DNA from: Pseudomonas rhizophila
Lineage (GTDB): Bacteria > Pseudomonadota > Gammaproteobacteria > Pseudomonadales > Pseudomonadaceae
DNA: 64,000 nucleotides
Assembly (NCBI RefSeq): GCF_003033885.1
Contig: NZ_CP024081.1
Coordinates: 204,232 to 268,231 of the forward strand
Direction: 5' to 3'
Part shown: positions 9,093 through 18,071 of the stretch, piece after piece
Numbering within the stretch: the first letter of the stretch is position 1
How the letters are laid out: each line of letters starts with the position of its first letter
The notes under the pieces: model-generated
The model's database searches: none
Seen by the model: the letters and a program-made list of their open reading frames with translations, nothing else
Told to the model about the DNA's origin: nothing
Translations under genes and position numbers: made by a program

Positions 9093-9947
9093 ATGCCCAT
9101 TGCGCAACTCATCAGTCCTCAAGCCCTGGAACACAGGCGGTCGCAGCCCGGGCTGGTGATCCTCGATTGTCGTTTTGCCCTGGAGGACTCGGACTACGGC
9201 CAGCGCAGTTACGCCGAAGGCCATATTGCCGGGGCGTCCTTCGCTGACCTCGAACGGGACCTGAGTGGGCCGGTCACCAAAGGCGTGACCGGCCGCCATC
9301 CGCTGCCGGAGCCTGAGGCCCTGATGAAGCGTTTGCGGGCCTGGGGGATCGGCAACGACAGTGACATCGTTTTGTACGATGACGGCCCTGGCGCCTATGC
9401 CGCCCGGGCCTGGTGGTTGCTGGCCTGGCTGGGTAAGCGCGATGGCGTTTATATCCTCGATGGCGGGCTCAAGGCTTGGCATGCCGCCGGTTTGCCCTTG
9501 AGTCTGGATCCAGCGGTCAACGGTCCCGGGACCTTCAGTGGTTCGCCGGACGCGACCCTGTTGCTCAGTGCCGAGGCGCTTGAGCAGCGTCTCGGTGAGC
9601 CGGACATGACCTTGCTCGATGCCCGGGCGTTGCCGCGTTTCAAGGGTGAGATCGAGCCGATCGATCCGGTGGCCGGACATATTCCGGGCGCGCAGTGCGC
9701 AGCGTTCACCGAGAACCTGGGTGCTGATGGGCGCTTCCTGCCAGTCGACCAGCTCAAGCAGCGCTTTGCCGAGAAATTGGGAGGACGCTCGCCGACGGAA
9801 CTGGTGGCCTATTGCGGCTCTGGCGTGACGGCATGCCATAACCTGTTTGCCTTGTGCCTGGCGGGGTATCCGTTGGGGAGGTTGTACGCCGGTTCATGGA
9901 GTGAGTGGATCACCGATCCCCAAAGGCAAGTGGCGGTCGGTGACTGA
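9093..9947 (+). CDS. Two-domain sulfurtransferase (3-mercaptopyruvate sulfurtransferase type)
   Basis: A 284-residue tandem rhodanese: an inactive N-terminal domain (about 1-140) and an active C-terminal domain. The active-site loop is CGSGVTAC with catalytic Cys241. The CGSGVT loop is typical of 3-mercaptopyruvate sulfurtransferases (SseA-like), whereas thiosulfate rhodaneses usually have a basic residue after the Cys. The ribosome site CAGGAG lies 7 bases before the ATG at 9093. It could be named sseA. The real sulfur donor and acceptor (cyanide, thioredoxin) are not shown by the sequence. Confidence 0.9.
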   Translation: MPIAQLISPQALEHRRSQPGLVILDCRFALEDSDYGQRSYAEGHIAGASFADLERDLSGPVTKGVTGRHPLPEPEALMKRLRAWGIGNDSDIVLYDDGPGAYAARAWWLLAWLGKRDGVYILDGGLKAWHAAGLPLSLDPAVNGPGTFSGSPDATLLLSAEALEQRLGEPDMTLLDARALPRFKGEIEPIDPVAGHIPGAQCAAFTENLGADGRFLPVDQLKQRFAEKLGGRSPTELVAYCGSGVTACHNLFALCLAGYPLGRLYAGSWSEWITDPQRQVAVGD

Positions 9948-9958
9948 ACGCAGGCCCC

Positions 9959-10003
9959 GCAGGAGATCGCAGCCTCGTTACGCTCCTCAGCTCCTACAGG
10001 ACA
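9959..10003. repeat. Dispersed palindromic repeat that supplies the stop of the next gene
   Basis: The minus strand reads CCTGTAGGAGCTGAGGAGC followed by a GCTGCGATCTCC element, a common dispersed Pseudomonas repeat of a family different from the main REP. It fills the convergent gap after the sulfurtransferase gene and extends into the hydrolase gene, giving its last codons and TGA stop. Confidence 0.65.
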
Positions 10004-10994
10004 GGTCCGCCAGCCAACTGGGGATTCGCCGCTCCAGGTAATACCCCGGGCGGCGCAAGCTCCCGTCGACAAAGCCCACATGCCCGCCTTGTGCATGCAG
10101 TTCAAGTTGGGTAGAGGCAGACAGCTCGCCAGATTCGGGCAAGCTGTGGGGGAATACGAAAGGATCGTCGCAGGCCTGGATGACCAGGGTCGGCGTGCTG
10201 ATCTCGCCCAGAAAGTAGCGACTGGAGGCGCGGCGGTAATAGTCCGCCGCGTCAGAGAAGCCGTGCAGCGGCGCCGTCACCCGTCCATCGAAGTCCCAGA
10301 AGGTGCGCATGTTTTCCAGGGAGCCCAGCGCTGTGAGGGTCGCCAGACCCTCGTGGCGTCCGTCGTGCTGGAACTGGCGCTGCTTGTTGCGCACGTAGGC
10401 CACCATCTCGCGCATGAAATGGGCCTGATAAAACCTGGAAAATCCCTGTCCGATGCGATCGGCACACTGGTCGAGGCGAAACGGTACCGACACCGCGACC
10501 GCTCCTTGCAACTGACTGTCGCCCCCCGTTTCCCCCAGGTGCTTGAGCAGCACGTTGCCGCCCAGTGAATAGCCCACCGCAAACAGCGGTGCCAAGGGGC
10601 GGCGGGACCGCAGATGGGCGATGGCGGCGGCCAGGTCTTCGCTGGCCCCCGAGTGATAGCTGCGGGGCAACAGGTTCGGTTCTCCCGAGCAACCGCGCCA
10701 GTTCAACGCCACGCTGGCCCAGCCCTGATTGCCAAGAGCCTGTTGCAGGCCGGCCACGTAGGGCGAGTTGGAAGAGCCGGTCAGCCCGTGAAGCACCAGC
10801 ACCAGTGGCGCGTCGACTCGGTGGGGGCCATGCCAGTCGAGATCGAGAAAGTCGCCGTCTTCCAGCCACAGGCGCTCACGTTCCCGAGCGATATGGATGG
10901 TCTTGCGCCACAGCGGTCCCCACAAGGTTTGCAAGTGCGGGTTGCCAAGGCCCAGGGCCGGGACGAAGTGTTCAGATGCAGCAGACACGATCAT
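9987..10994 (-). CDS. Alpha/beta hydrolase, YheT family
   Basis: A 335-residue predicted hydrolase of the YheT/ABHD1 group. The fold is shown by LVLHGLTGSSNSPYV (oxyanion region) and the nucleophile elbow GYSLGGNVLLKHLGE, with an ALNWRGCSGE segment between. A late acid and the final GGHVGF His complete the triad. The ATG at 10994 is preferred to the one at 11048 because it removes overlap with rsmD and gives the usual length. It directly follows rsmD. Substrate unknown; relatives act on short esters or lipids. Its last four codons lie in a dispersed repeat, so the C-terminus may differ from relatives. Confidence 0.87.
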   Translation of the reverse strand: MIVSAASEHFVPALGLGNPHLQTLWGPLWRKTIHIARERERLWLEDGDFLDLDWHGPHRVDAPLVLVLHGLTGSSNSPYVAGLQQALGNQGWASVALNWRGCSGEPNLLPRSYHSGASEDLAAAIAHLRSRRPLAPLFAVGYSLGGNVLLKHLGETGGDSQLQGAVAVSVPFRLDQCADRIGQGFSRFYQAHFMREMVAYVRNKQRQFQHDGRHEGLATLTALGSLENMRTFWDFDGRVTAPLHGFSDAADYYRRASSRYFLGEISTPTLVIQACDDPFVFPHSLPESGELSASTQLELHAQGGHVGFVDGSLRRPGYYLERRIPSWLADLSCRS

Positions 10995-11017
10995 TTCTCG
11001 ATGCACTGGCCAGCCGT

Positions 11018-11629
11018 TCAGCCAACGGCCTCGGCCACACGTTGCCACAACGCGTAATACACCCGTCCGGATTTCTGTTCACGATGCAGGCGCCAGTTGT
11101 CCGGCAACCCCAATGTGGACGGGGCGGCTTCGCTTTCAGTGTAGACCCAGGCATCGTCGGCCAGCCAATGACGTTCTTCGAGCAGGGTGCAAACGGCTGG
11201 CAGCAGGTTCTGATTGAAAGGCGGGTCGAGGAACACCAAGTCGAAAGGCGTCGCTGGCTGGCTGTCCAGATAACGCAGCGCGTCGGCGGTCTGCACCTGA
11301 CCGACGGTGCAGCGCAGTGTGCCCAGGTGCTCTTTCAGGCTGGAGACCGCCAGGCTGCTGGCGTCCAGCGCCTGCCCCATGGCGGCGCCACGAGACAACG
11401 CCTCAAGAAACAATGCACCGCTGCCGGCAAACGGGTCGAGTACCCGAGCACCGGCCACGTAGGGCGCGAGCCAATTGAACAGGGTTTCGCGTACCCGGTC
11501 CGGGGTTGGGCGCAGGCCCGGCGCGTCGGGGAAGCTCAAGCGCCGGCTGCGCCATTGGCCGCCGATGATGCGCAATTGATTCACACCGTTATGCACGGGT
11601 TTCTTGCTGGAATTGGATGGGCGGGCCAT
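11018..11629 (-). CDS. rsmD: 16S rRNA m2G966 methyltransferase
   Basis: Methylates N2 of G966 in 16S rRNA during 30S assembly. The 203-residue length is normal. The N-terminal segment LRIIGGQWRSRRL, SAM motif I (VLDPFAGSGALFLEALSRGA) and catalytic DPPF motif (VFLDPPFN) are all present. Its ATG overlaps the stop of the M16 peptidase gene in a TAATG junction, which indicates translational coupling. The order M16-M16-rsmD opposite ftsYEX is conserved in Pseudomonas. Confidence 0.97.
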   Translation of the reverse strand: MARPSNSSKKPVHNGVNQLRIIGGQWRSRRLSFPDAPGLRPTPDRVRETLFNWLAPYVAGARVLDPFAGSGALFLEALSRGAAMGQALDASSLAVSSLKEHLGTLRCTVGQVQTADALRYLDSQPATPFDLVFLDPPFNQNLLPAVCTLLEERHWLADDAWVYTESEAAPSTLGLPDNWRLHREQKSGRVYYALWQRVAEAVG

Positions 11630-13119
11630 TAGTGCTCCGGAACCCCGAGCGGTTGCTCGGCAGGTTTTTCAGTGGGTGCCGGCAGCGGCTTTTGCGGCAC
11701 GGTCGGGCCGGCGGTGACGATGACCATTTTATCCGTGCTCAGGTGTTTGTTCAGCGCGGCCTTGACCTGTTCGACGGTCAGTTCCTGGGACTGACGCATG
11801 AAGTCTTCCAGGTAGCTGAGCGGCAAGTCATAGAAACCCATGGCCCCGAGCTGGCCGACGATGTCTTCGTTGCTGGCGGTGGACAGCGGGAAACTGCCGG
11901 CCAGCTCACGCTTGGCGTCATCGAGCTCTTTTTGGGTCGGGCCGTTCTTCAGGTAATCGGCGAACACCTCCTGCACCAGTTTCAGCGTGCCTTCGCTCAT
12001 TTCGGCGCGGGTCTGCAGGTTGATCATGAACGGGCCACGGGCCTGCATCGGCGAGAAGCCGGAATACACGCCGTAGGTCAAGCCACGCTTTTCCCGGACC
12101 TCTGTCATCAGTCGCGTGCCGAAACCACCACCGCCGAGGATCTGGTTGCCCAGGGATACGGCCGCATAGTCCGGGTCGTCCCGATCGATGCCCAGTTGCG
12201 CGAGCATCAGGTTGGTCTGCTTGGATGGGAACTCGATGTGACCGATGCTCGCCTTCGGTTCAACCGGTTGCACGGTCTTTGCCAGCGCCGGGCCCTTCGG
12301 CAGTGCGGCGGACACCTGATTGGCAATCGCTTCGGCTTCGGCACGGGACAGGTCCCCCACCAGCGCAATCACCGCGTTGCCGGCGGCATAGGCCCTGGCG
12401 TGGAAAGCCTGGACCTGGGCCAGCGTGATCGCAGGAATGCTTTGCGCGGTGCCGTCACTGGAATGGGCATACGGATGATCACCGTACAGACGCTTCATCA
12501 GTTCCAGCCCCGCCAGTTTGCCGGGGTTCTGCTTCTGGTACTCGAAACCTGCCAGCAGCTGATTCTTGATGCGCGCAAAGGAGTCGGCGGGGAAGGTCGG
12601 TTTGCCAACGACGTCGGCGAACAGCTTCAGCGCCGGCTCGCGCTTGTCCACCGCGCTGAGACTGCGCAGTGACGCCAGGGCCATGTCCCGCAAGGCACCG
12701 TTGCCGAAGTCGGCGCCGAGGCTTTCGAACCCCTGGGCAATGGCGCTGACATCCTTGCCCGCTACGCCCTCATTGAGCATGGCGTTGGTCAACAGCGCCA
12801 GGCCGGGTGTATCGCCGTCCTGGCTGCTGCCGGCGGCGAATGTCAGGCGCAGGTCGAACATTGGCAATTCCCGGGCTTCGACGAACAACACTTTGGCGCC
12901 GTCAGCGGTTGTCCAGGTTTGTACGTCGAGCTGGCGACGGCTGGGTGCCTTGCCGTCCAGTTCGGCCAAAGATTGCAGCTTGTTGCTGGCCTTGGCTTTG
13001 TCCAGCGCCTGGCTGGCGTTGGTGTCATTGGATGGCGACAGGTAAAAGGCCAAGGCGCCGATCAGGGCGATCAACACCACACCGATCAGCACCAGACGCG
13101 ATGATTTGCGCTCACTCAT
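11629..13119 (-). CDS. M16-family peptidase-like subunit without zinc motif
   Basis: A 496-residue secreted or periplasmic protein with an N-terminal hydrophobic anchor (VLIGVVLIALIGALAFYL). It has the duplicated insulinase/M16 fold (about residues 60-460) and a Pro-rich tail. The HXXEH zinc motif of active M16 enzymes is not present at the expected place, so it is probably the non-catalytic partner of the upstream M16 gene, as in mitochondrial MPP-like heterodimers. The reading frames overlap by 8 bases with the upstream gene and join rsmD at TAATG, so the three genes form one operon. Substrate unknown. Confidence 0.9.
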   Translation of the reverse strand: MSERKSSRLVLIGVVLIALIGALAFYLSPSNDTNASQALDKAKASNKLQSLAELDGKAPSRRQLDVQTWTTADGAKVLFVEARELPMFDLRLTFAAGSSQDGDTPGLALLTNAMLNEGVAGKDVSAIAQGFESLGADFGNGALRDMALASLRSLSAVDKREPALKLFADVVGKPTFPADSFARIKNQLLAGFEYQKQNPGKLAGLELMKRLYGDHPYAHSSDGTAQSIPAITLAQVQAFHARAYAAGNAVIALVGDLSRAEAEAIANQVSAALPKGPALAKTVQPVEPKASIGHIEFPSKQTNLMLAQLGIDRDDPDYAAVSLGNQILGGGGFGTRLMTEVREKRGLTYGVYSGFSPMQARGPFMINLQTRAEMSEGTLKLVQEVFADYLKNGPTQKELDDAKRELAGSFPLSTASNEDIVGQLGAMGFYDLPLSYLEDFMRQSQELTVEQVKAALNKHLSTDKMVIVTAGPTVPQKPLPAPTEKPAEQPLGVPEH

Positions 13120-14467
13120 GAGCTTTCTCCTCGGGCAGGACGTGCGCGACGCTCAGGCGCGAGCGGGTGAAATACAGCTGGGCTGCCTTCTGGATATCTT
13201 GCGGGGTCACGCTTTGCAGTTCGGCGAGTTCGGTGTCCATCAGTTTCCAGGACAAACCGACCGTTTCCAGTTGGCCGATGGCGGTGGCCTGGCTGGTGAT
13301 CGAATCGCGCTCGTACACCAGCCCAGCGATGACCTGAGCGCGGACGCGCTCCAGTTCCTCGGCGGTCGGGGCAGTGGTTTTCAACTGTTCGAGCAAGCGC
13401 CACAGACCGGCCTCGGCTTGGGCCATTGTCTTGTTTTTCTGGGTGTTGGGCGTGGCCGACAAGGTGAACAGCGTGTCGCCACGGGTATAAGCGTCGTAGC
13501 TCGACGAACCGCCGGACACCAGCTCTTCGCCGCGTTCCAGCTGGGTCGGGATCCGCCCGCTGTAGCCGCCATCCAGCAAGGCCGAGATCAGCCGCAGAGC
13601 ATTGACCGAGCGTTTGTCGGTCGCGGTGGCGATGCTCGGTACGTTGAAGGCCAGCATCAGGCTTGGCAGTTGGGTCTGCACATGCAGGGTAATCTGCCGC
13701 TCGCCAGGTTCGGCCAGTTCCAGGGGGATCTTCGCCGGCGGCACGTCGCGCCGGGCAACCGGGCCAAAGTAACGCTGGGCCAGCGTCTTGACCTCGTCGG
13801 GCGTGACGTCGCCGACCACCACCAGGGTCGCGTTGTTCGGCGCGTACCAGGATTCGTACCAGTGGCGCAGTTCCTCGACTTTCATCCGCTCCAGGTCGGC
13901 CATCCAGCCGATGGTCGGCGTGTGGTAGCCGCTGGCCGGGTAAGCCATGGCCTTGAAGCGCTCATAGGCCTTGGACATCGGCTTGTCGTCGGTGCGCATG
14001 CGGCGCTCTTCCTTGATCACCTCGATCTCGCGGCTGAACTCCTCCGGCGGCAGGCGCAGGCTGGCCATGCGGTCGGCTTCCAGTTCGAAGGCAACGCCCA
14101 GGCGATCGCGGGCCAGCACCTGGTAGTAAGCGGTGAAGTCATCGCTGGTGAAAGCGTTTTCTTCGGCGCCAAGGTCACGCAGGATCAGCGAAGCTTCGCC
14201 GGGGCCGACTTTCGAGCTGCCCTTGAACATCATGTGTTCCAGCGCGTGGGACAAACCGGTCTGGCCCGGGGTTTCATAACTGGAGCCAACCTTGTACCAG
14301 ACCTGGGACACCACCACTGGTGCGCGATGATCTTCGCGCACCACGACCTTCAGGCCGTTGTCGAGGGTAAATTCATGGGTGGGTTGTGGATCGGCAGCCA
14401 AGGCTGAAAAAGGCAGACAAACTGTGCTGAGCAGCAGGCCTGCAGCACGGCGGGCAAGAGCATTCAT
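13112..14467 (-). CDS. Zinc M16-family peptidase, catalytic subunit
   Basis: A 451-residue exported peptidase with a signal peptide (cleavage likely after ALAA, about residue 24). The inverted zinc motif HALEH is at His74, Glu77 and His78, with the downstream Glu in the family's usual region and the RYFGP segment of the M16 fold. It is first in the operon with the non-catalytic M16 gene and rsmD, and divergent from ftsY. It probably acts in the periplasm on peptides or misfolded fragments, but no substrate is indicated. Confidence 0.93.
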   Translation of the reverse strand: MNALARRAAGLLLSTVCLPFSALAADPQPTHEFTLDNGLKVVVREDHRAPVVVSQVWYKVGSSYETPGQTGLSHALEHMMFKGSSKVGPGEASLILRDLGAEENAFTSDDFTAYYQVLARDRLGVAFELEADRMASLRLPPEEFSREIEVIKEERRMRTDDKPMSKAYERFKAMAYPASGYHTPTIGWMADLERMKVEELRHWYESWYAPNNATLVVVGDVTPDEVKTLAQRYFGPVARRDVPPAKIPLELAEPGERQITLHVQTQLPSLMLAFNVPSIATATDKRSVNALRLISALLDGGYSGRIPTQLERGEELVSGGSSSYDAYTRGDTLFTLSATPNTQKNKTMAQAEAGLWRLLEQLKTTAPTAEELERVRAQVIAGLVYERDSITSQATAIGQLETVGLSWKLMDTELAELQSVTPQDIQKAAQLYFTRSRLSVAHVLPEEKAHE

Positions 14468-14811
14468 TCGTGTTTAAACCTGTTGGGCTGCCCGCTAGGT
14501 CTTAGCGTCGGCGGGCGAGAGGGTGCTAGGATACTGATCCGTTTTACTGGCGGCCACGCCTATCGGGCCTTTTCTCGGTCCGGGGTTGTTTGGGTTCTCG
14601 GAAGAAGCCCTGGGTTTGTTCGTTGATCCCAGCGTTTTCGCCGATGATGCCCTGCCAGTCCTTCGAAAAAATCGACCTTGAGGTGTCCTGGGGACAACTC
14701 GACAAAATGTTGCGCGTGAACAAGCTGGGTGAAACGCAGTCTGTTCAGCATCGAATATTTATCACCGAGGCGCCCTGATGGCGCGTCGCTACCGTGAGAT
14801 AGCCGTCCTCC
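14468..14811. other. Divergent intergenic region before ftsY, no gene seen
   Basis: 344 bases between the M16 peptidase start and the ftsY start. It should hold promoters for both directions. A TAGGAT hexamer at 14527-14532 could be a plus-strand -10 box, but there is no good -35. A small hairpin GGCGCC..GGCGCG-like lies around 14769-14786 in the ftsY leader. A 62-codon plus-strand frame at 14590-14778 has no ribosome site and no family resemblance, so I do not call it. There is no REP copy. Confidence 0.6.
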
Positions 14812-16272
14812 ATGTTTGGTTCCAACGACGACAAGAAGACCCCAGCTGCGGCTGGCGAGAAAAAAGGCCTGTTCGGATGGCTGCGCAAGAAGCCGCAGGA
14901 AACTGTCGTCGAACAGCCGCAACCGCTGCCTGAGCCCGATGCCGAGGCGGTGGCCGAACAAGCTGCCCCGATTGTCCTGCCGATTGCCGAGCCGGTATTG
15001 CAACCGGCCGAGCCCGAGCCGGAGTCGAGCGCTGAACCGGTGGCCGAACAACCGCTGACCCCACCCGAAGGGCAAACCCCCTGGCTGACCTTGCCCGTGG
15101 CGGAAGAGCCGGTAGCGTTGGTGGAGGACGCGCAGGCGTCGCATATCGCCCCGCCGATTCCGGCACTGACCCCATCTGTCGCGGCCCCGGCCGTGGAGCC
15201 GATCGTCGAAGTGCCAGCGCCTGCCATCATGCCTGTCGCTGCCCCTGCTGCCCCTGCTGCCCCTGCTGCCCCTGAACCGGAGCCTGTTGCAGTTGAATTG
15301 CCAGCTCTCGCAGAGCCCGCGCCTGCCGCCGAAGAGAACAAGGTCGGCTTCTTCGCCCGCCTCAAGCAAGGCCTGTCCAAGACCAGCGCCAGCATCGGCG
15401 AAGGCATGGCCAGCCTGTTCCTGGGCAAGAAAGTCATCGACGACGAATTGCTGGAAGACATCGAAACGCGCTTGCTGACCGCCGATGTCGGCGTCGAGGC
15501 GACGTCGGTGATCATCCAGAGCCTGACTCAAAAGGTGGCGCGCAAGCAGCTCACCGACGCCGACGCTTTGTACAAGTCTTTGCAGGGCGAGTTGACCAAC
15601 ATGCTCAAACCGGTGGAACAGCCGCTGGTGATTGCCTCGCAGAACAAGCCGTTCGTGATCCTGGTAGTGGGCGTCAACGGCGCCGGCAAGACCACGACCA
15701 TCGGCAAACTGGCGAAGAAGCTGCAGTTGGAGGGCAAGAAAGTCATGCTCGCCGCCGGCGACACCTTTCGCGCCGCTGCGGTCGAACAGCTGCAAGTGTG
15801 GGGCGAGCGCAACAAGATTCCGGTAATCGCCCAGCACACCGGCGCCGACTCCGCTTCAGTGATTTTCGACGCCGTGCAGGCCGCCAAGGCCCGTGGCATC
15901 GATGTGCTGATTGCCGACACGGCCGGTCGCCTGCACACCAAAGACAACCTGATGGAAGAGCTGAAGAAGGTTCGCCGGGTGATCGGCAAGCTCGATGCCG
16001 ACGCACCCCATGAGGTGCTGTTGGTGCTGGACGCCGGCACCGGCCAGAACGCCATCAACCAGGCCAAGCAGTTCAACCAGACCGTCCAACTGACCGGACT
16101 GGCCCTGACCAAGCTCGACGGGACCGCCAAGGGCGGGGTGATTTTCGCCCTGGCCAAGCAGTTCGGCCTGCCGATTCGCTACATCGGCGTGGGTGAAGGC
16201 ATCGACGATCTGCGCACCTTTGAAGCCGAGCCCTTTGTCCAGGCACTGTTTGCCGAGCGGGAGCACTCATGA
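14812..16272 (+). CDS. ftsY: Signal recognition particle receptor FtsY
   Basis: GTPase that docks SRP-ribosome complexes at the inner membrane for co-translational insertion. It has 486 residues. A long acidic, Ala/Pro/Glu-rich A domain (about 1-170) is followed by the helical N domain and the G domain. G1 is [10 protein letters not shown] starting at Gly287; [23 protein letters not shown] and the [10 protein letters not shown] motif follow. The A domain contains a run of Ala-Ala-Pro units encoded by a 9-bp tandem repeat. It is first in the ftsY-ftsE-ftsX cluster, and the stop overlaps the ftsE start (ATGA). Confidence 0.97.
   Translation: MFGSNDDKKTPAAAGEKKGLFGWLRKKPQETVVEQPQPLPEPDAEAVAEQAAPIVLPIAEPVLQPAEPEPESSAEPVAEQPLTPPEGQTPWLTLPVAEEPVALVEDAQASHIAPPIPALTPSVAAPAVEPIVEVPAPAIMPVAAPAAPAAPAAPEPEPVAVELPALAEPAPAAEENKVGFFARLKQGLSKTSASIGEGMASLFLGKKVIDDELLEDIETRLLTADVGVEATSVIIQSLTQKVARKQLTDADALYKSLQGELTNMLKPVEQPLVIASQNKPFVILVVGVNGAGKTTTIGKLAKKLQLEGKKVMLAAGDTFRAAAVEQLQVWGERNKIPVIAQHTGADSASVIFDAVQAAKARGIDVLIADTAGRLHTKDNLMEELKKVRRVIGKLDADAPHEVLLVLDAGTGQNAINQAKQFNQTVQLTGLALTKLDGTAKGGVIFALAKQFGLPIRYIGVGEGIDDLRTFEAEPFVQALFAEREHS
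15238..15273 (+). repeat. 9-bp tandem repeat in the ftsY A domain
   Basis: Four perfect copies of GCTGCCCCT in frame, coding for repeated Ala-Ala-Pro in the acidic linker of FtsY. Length changes by slippage would keep the frame, so this is a possible strain-variable site. Confidence 0.85.
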
Positions 16273-16940
16273 TTCGTTTCGAACAGGTCGGTAAACGCTA
16301 TCCGAACGGTCACGTCGGCTTGCATGAGCTGAGCTTTCGGGTCCGTCGTGGCGAGTTTCTGTTTGTCACCGGCCATTCTGGCGCCGGTAAAAGTACCTTG
16401 CTGCGCCTGCTGCTGGCGATGGAACGGCCCACCACCGGCAAATTGCTGTTGGCCGGCCAGGACCTGAGCACCATCAGCAATGCCCAGATTCCTTACTTGC
16501 GTCGGCAGATCGGCGTGGTGTTCCAGAATCACCAGTTGCTGTTCGATCGCACGGTGTTCAACAACGTGGCGTTGCCCTTGCAGATCCTTGGTCTCTCCAA
16601 GGCCGAGATCAACAAGCGCGTGGATTCGGCCCTGGAGCGTGTGGCGCTGTCGGACAAGACCGATCTGTACCCCGGCGACCTGTCCACCGGCCAGCAACAG
16701 CGCGTGGGCATCGCCCGCGCCATCGTTCATCGCCCGGCCTTGCTGTTGGCGGACGAACCTACCGGTAACCTGGACCCGCGTCTGGCGGCGGAAATCATGG
16801 GCGTATTCGAAGACATCAATCGCTTGGGCACCAGCGTGCTGATTGCCAGTCACGACTTGGCCCTGATCGCGCGCATGCGTCACCGCATGCTCACCTTGCA
16901 ACGCGGTCGACTGATCGGTGACGGGGAGGCTGGCGTATGA
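16269..16940 (+). CDS. ftsE: Cell division ATP-binding protein FtsE
   Basis: ATPase of the FtsEX complex, which couples the divisome to peptidoglycan hydrolase activation. It has 223 residues and a complete ABC cassette: Walker [13 protein letters not shown]-loop near FQNHQLL, signature [14 protein letters not shown], Walker [13 protein letters not shown] and the switch His in ASHDLALI. It overlaps ftsY by 4 bases and ftsX by 4 bases, so the three genes are translationally coupled. Confidence 0.98.
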   Translation: MIRFEQVGKRYPNGHVGLHELSFRVRRGEFLFVTGHSGAGKSTLLRLLLAMERPTTGKLLLAGQDLSTISNAQIPYLRRQIGVVFQNHQLLFDRTVFNNVALPLQILGLSKAEINKRVDSALERVALSDKTDLYPGDLSTGQQQRVGIARAIVHRPALLLADEPTGNLDPRLAAEIMGVFEDINRLGTSVLIASHDLALIARMRHRMLTLQRGRLIGDGEAGV

Positions 16941-17959
16941 GTGCGACCCGCAGCCCCAAGGTGGCCGAGCGCGTGGCTCCGAAAGCCTCCGATCCGCAGC
17001 CGCCAAAGAAGAAGCGCGACGATGACGACGGCCCGGATTTCGCGACACTGTTTCACGCCTGGGTCGAAAGCCATCGCGCCAGCCTGCTGGACAGCCTCAA
17101 GCGTCTGGGCAAGCAGCCGATCGGCAGCTTTTTTACCTGCATGGTGATGGCGGTGGCCCTGAGTTTGCCCATGGGCCTGTCATTATTGCTAAGTAATGTG
17201 GAGCGCCTGGGTGGCTCCTGGCAGCGTGCCGCGCAGATTTCCCTGTATTTGCAGCTGGAAGCGAGCCCTGCCGAAGGCCAGGCGTTGCGCGAGCAGATCA
17301 AGGCCATGCCGGGCGTGGCCGACGCCGAATACATTGGTCGCGAGCAGGCGCTGGAAGAATTCCAGCAGCAGTCCGGCCTGGGCGATGCCCTCAAGGAACT
17401 GCCGGAAAACCCGCTGCCGGGTGTGGTACTGGTGACACCCGACGAAGTCGACAAGCCGACCCTTGAAGCATTAAGACAAAGACTTTCCGAGTTGCCGAAG
17501 GTACAACAGGCGCAACTTGATCTAGTCTGGGTCGAGCGTCTTGCGGCGATCCTCAAGCTCGGCGACCGATTTGTCTTCGGTCTGACGGTGCTTCTGGTTT
17601 CTGCATTACTTTTGGTGATAGGCAATACCATTCGTCTTCATATTGAAAACCGCCGCACCGAGATAGAAGTGATTAAACTCGTCGGCGGTACGGACAGTTA
17701 TGTACGCAGGCCCTTCCTTTATATGGGGGCGCTGTATGGCTTCGGTGCGGGGATTCTGTCCTGGGGCGTATTGGCGTTTGGCCTGGACTGGCTGAATGAC
17801 GCGGTAGTGGGGCTGGCCGGTTTGTACGGCAGTGATTTTTCCCTGGCCGGAGTGCCAGCCGCCGACGGTCTGTCGCTCTTGCTTGGCGCGGTGCTGTTGG
17901 GTTATATCGGTGCATGGATTGCGGTAGCACGCCACTTGCGTGAGCTTGCTCCAAAATAG
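16937..17959 (+). CDS. ftsX: Cell division membrane protein FtsX
   Basis: Permease-like partner of FtsE in the inner membrane. The 340 residues comprise a charged cytoplasmic N-tail (KKKRDDDD about residues 26-33), a first membrane segment around residues 65-88, a periplasmic domain (about 90-210) that in relatives contacts EnvC-type activators, and three further C-terminal membrane segments. Length and topology fit the family. It ends 112 bp before rpoH, and the rpoH promoters lie in that gap. Confidence 0.96.
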   Translation: MSATRSPKVAERVAPKASDPQPPKKKRDDDDGPDFATLFHAWVESHRASLLDSLKRLGKQPIGSFFTCMVMAVALSLPMGLSLLLSNVERLGGSWQRAAQISLYLQLEASPAEGQALREQIKAMPGVADAEYIGREQALEEFQQQSGLGDALKELPENPLPGVVLVTPDEVDKPTLEALRQRLSELPKVQQAQLDLVWVERLAAILKLGDRFVFGLTVLLVSALLLVIGNTIRLHIENRRTEIEVIKLVGGTDSYVRRPFLYMGALYGFGAGILSWGVLAFGLDWLNDAVVGLAGLYGSDFSLAGVPAADGLSLLLGAVLLGYIGAWIAVARHLRELAPK

Positions 17960-17995
17960 TGTTTTTTGCGCGTATTGACCTTTCGGTTTTTGTGG

Positions 17996-18021
17996 GAACT
18001 TGTCCTACGGTTCCCGGTCAA
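17996..18021 (+). promoter_or_regulatory. Candidate AlgU/sigma-22 promoter for rpoH
   Basis: GAACTT at 17996-18001, a 16-nt spacer, then TCAA at 18018-18021 resemble the envelope-stress sigma consensus GAACTT-N16/17-TCtgA. A TTGACC at 17975-17980 could belong to a separate vegetative promoter. In P. aeruginosa rpoH is known to be under AlgU control, which supports the reading. Confidence 0.5.
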
Positions 18022-18071
18022 TTTTCGCAGTGCTGAACTGCACGAGTTATGTGAGTCGGAGGTTTTTTCGT

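Noticed and set aside
14590..14778. 62-codon frame before ftsY as a leader peptide
   Set aside because: No ribosome site, no repeated regulatory codons and no family resemblance.
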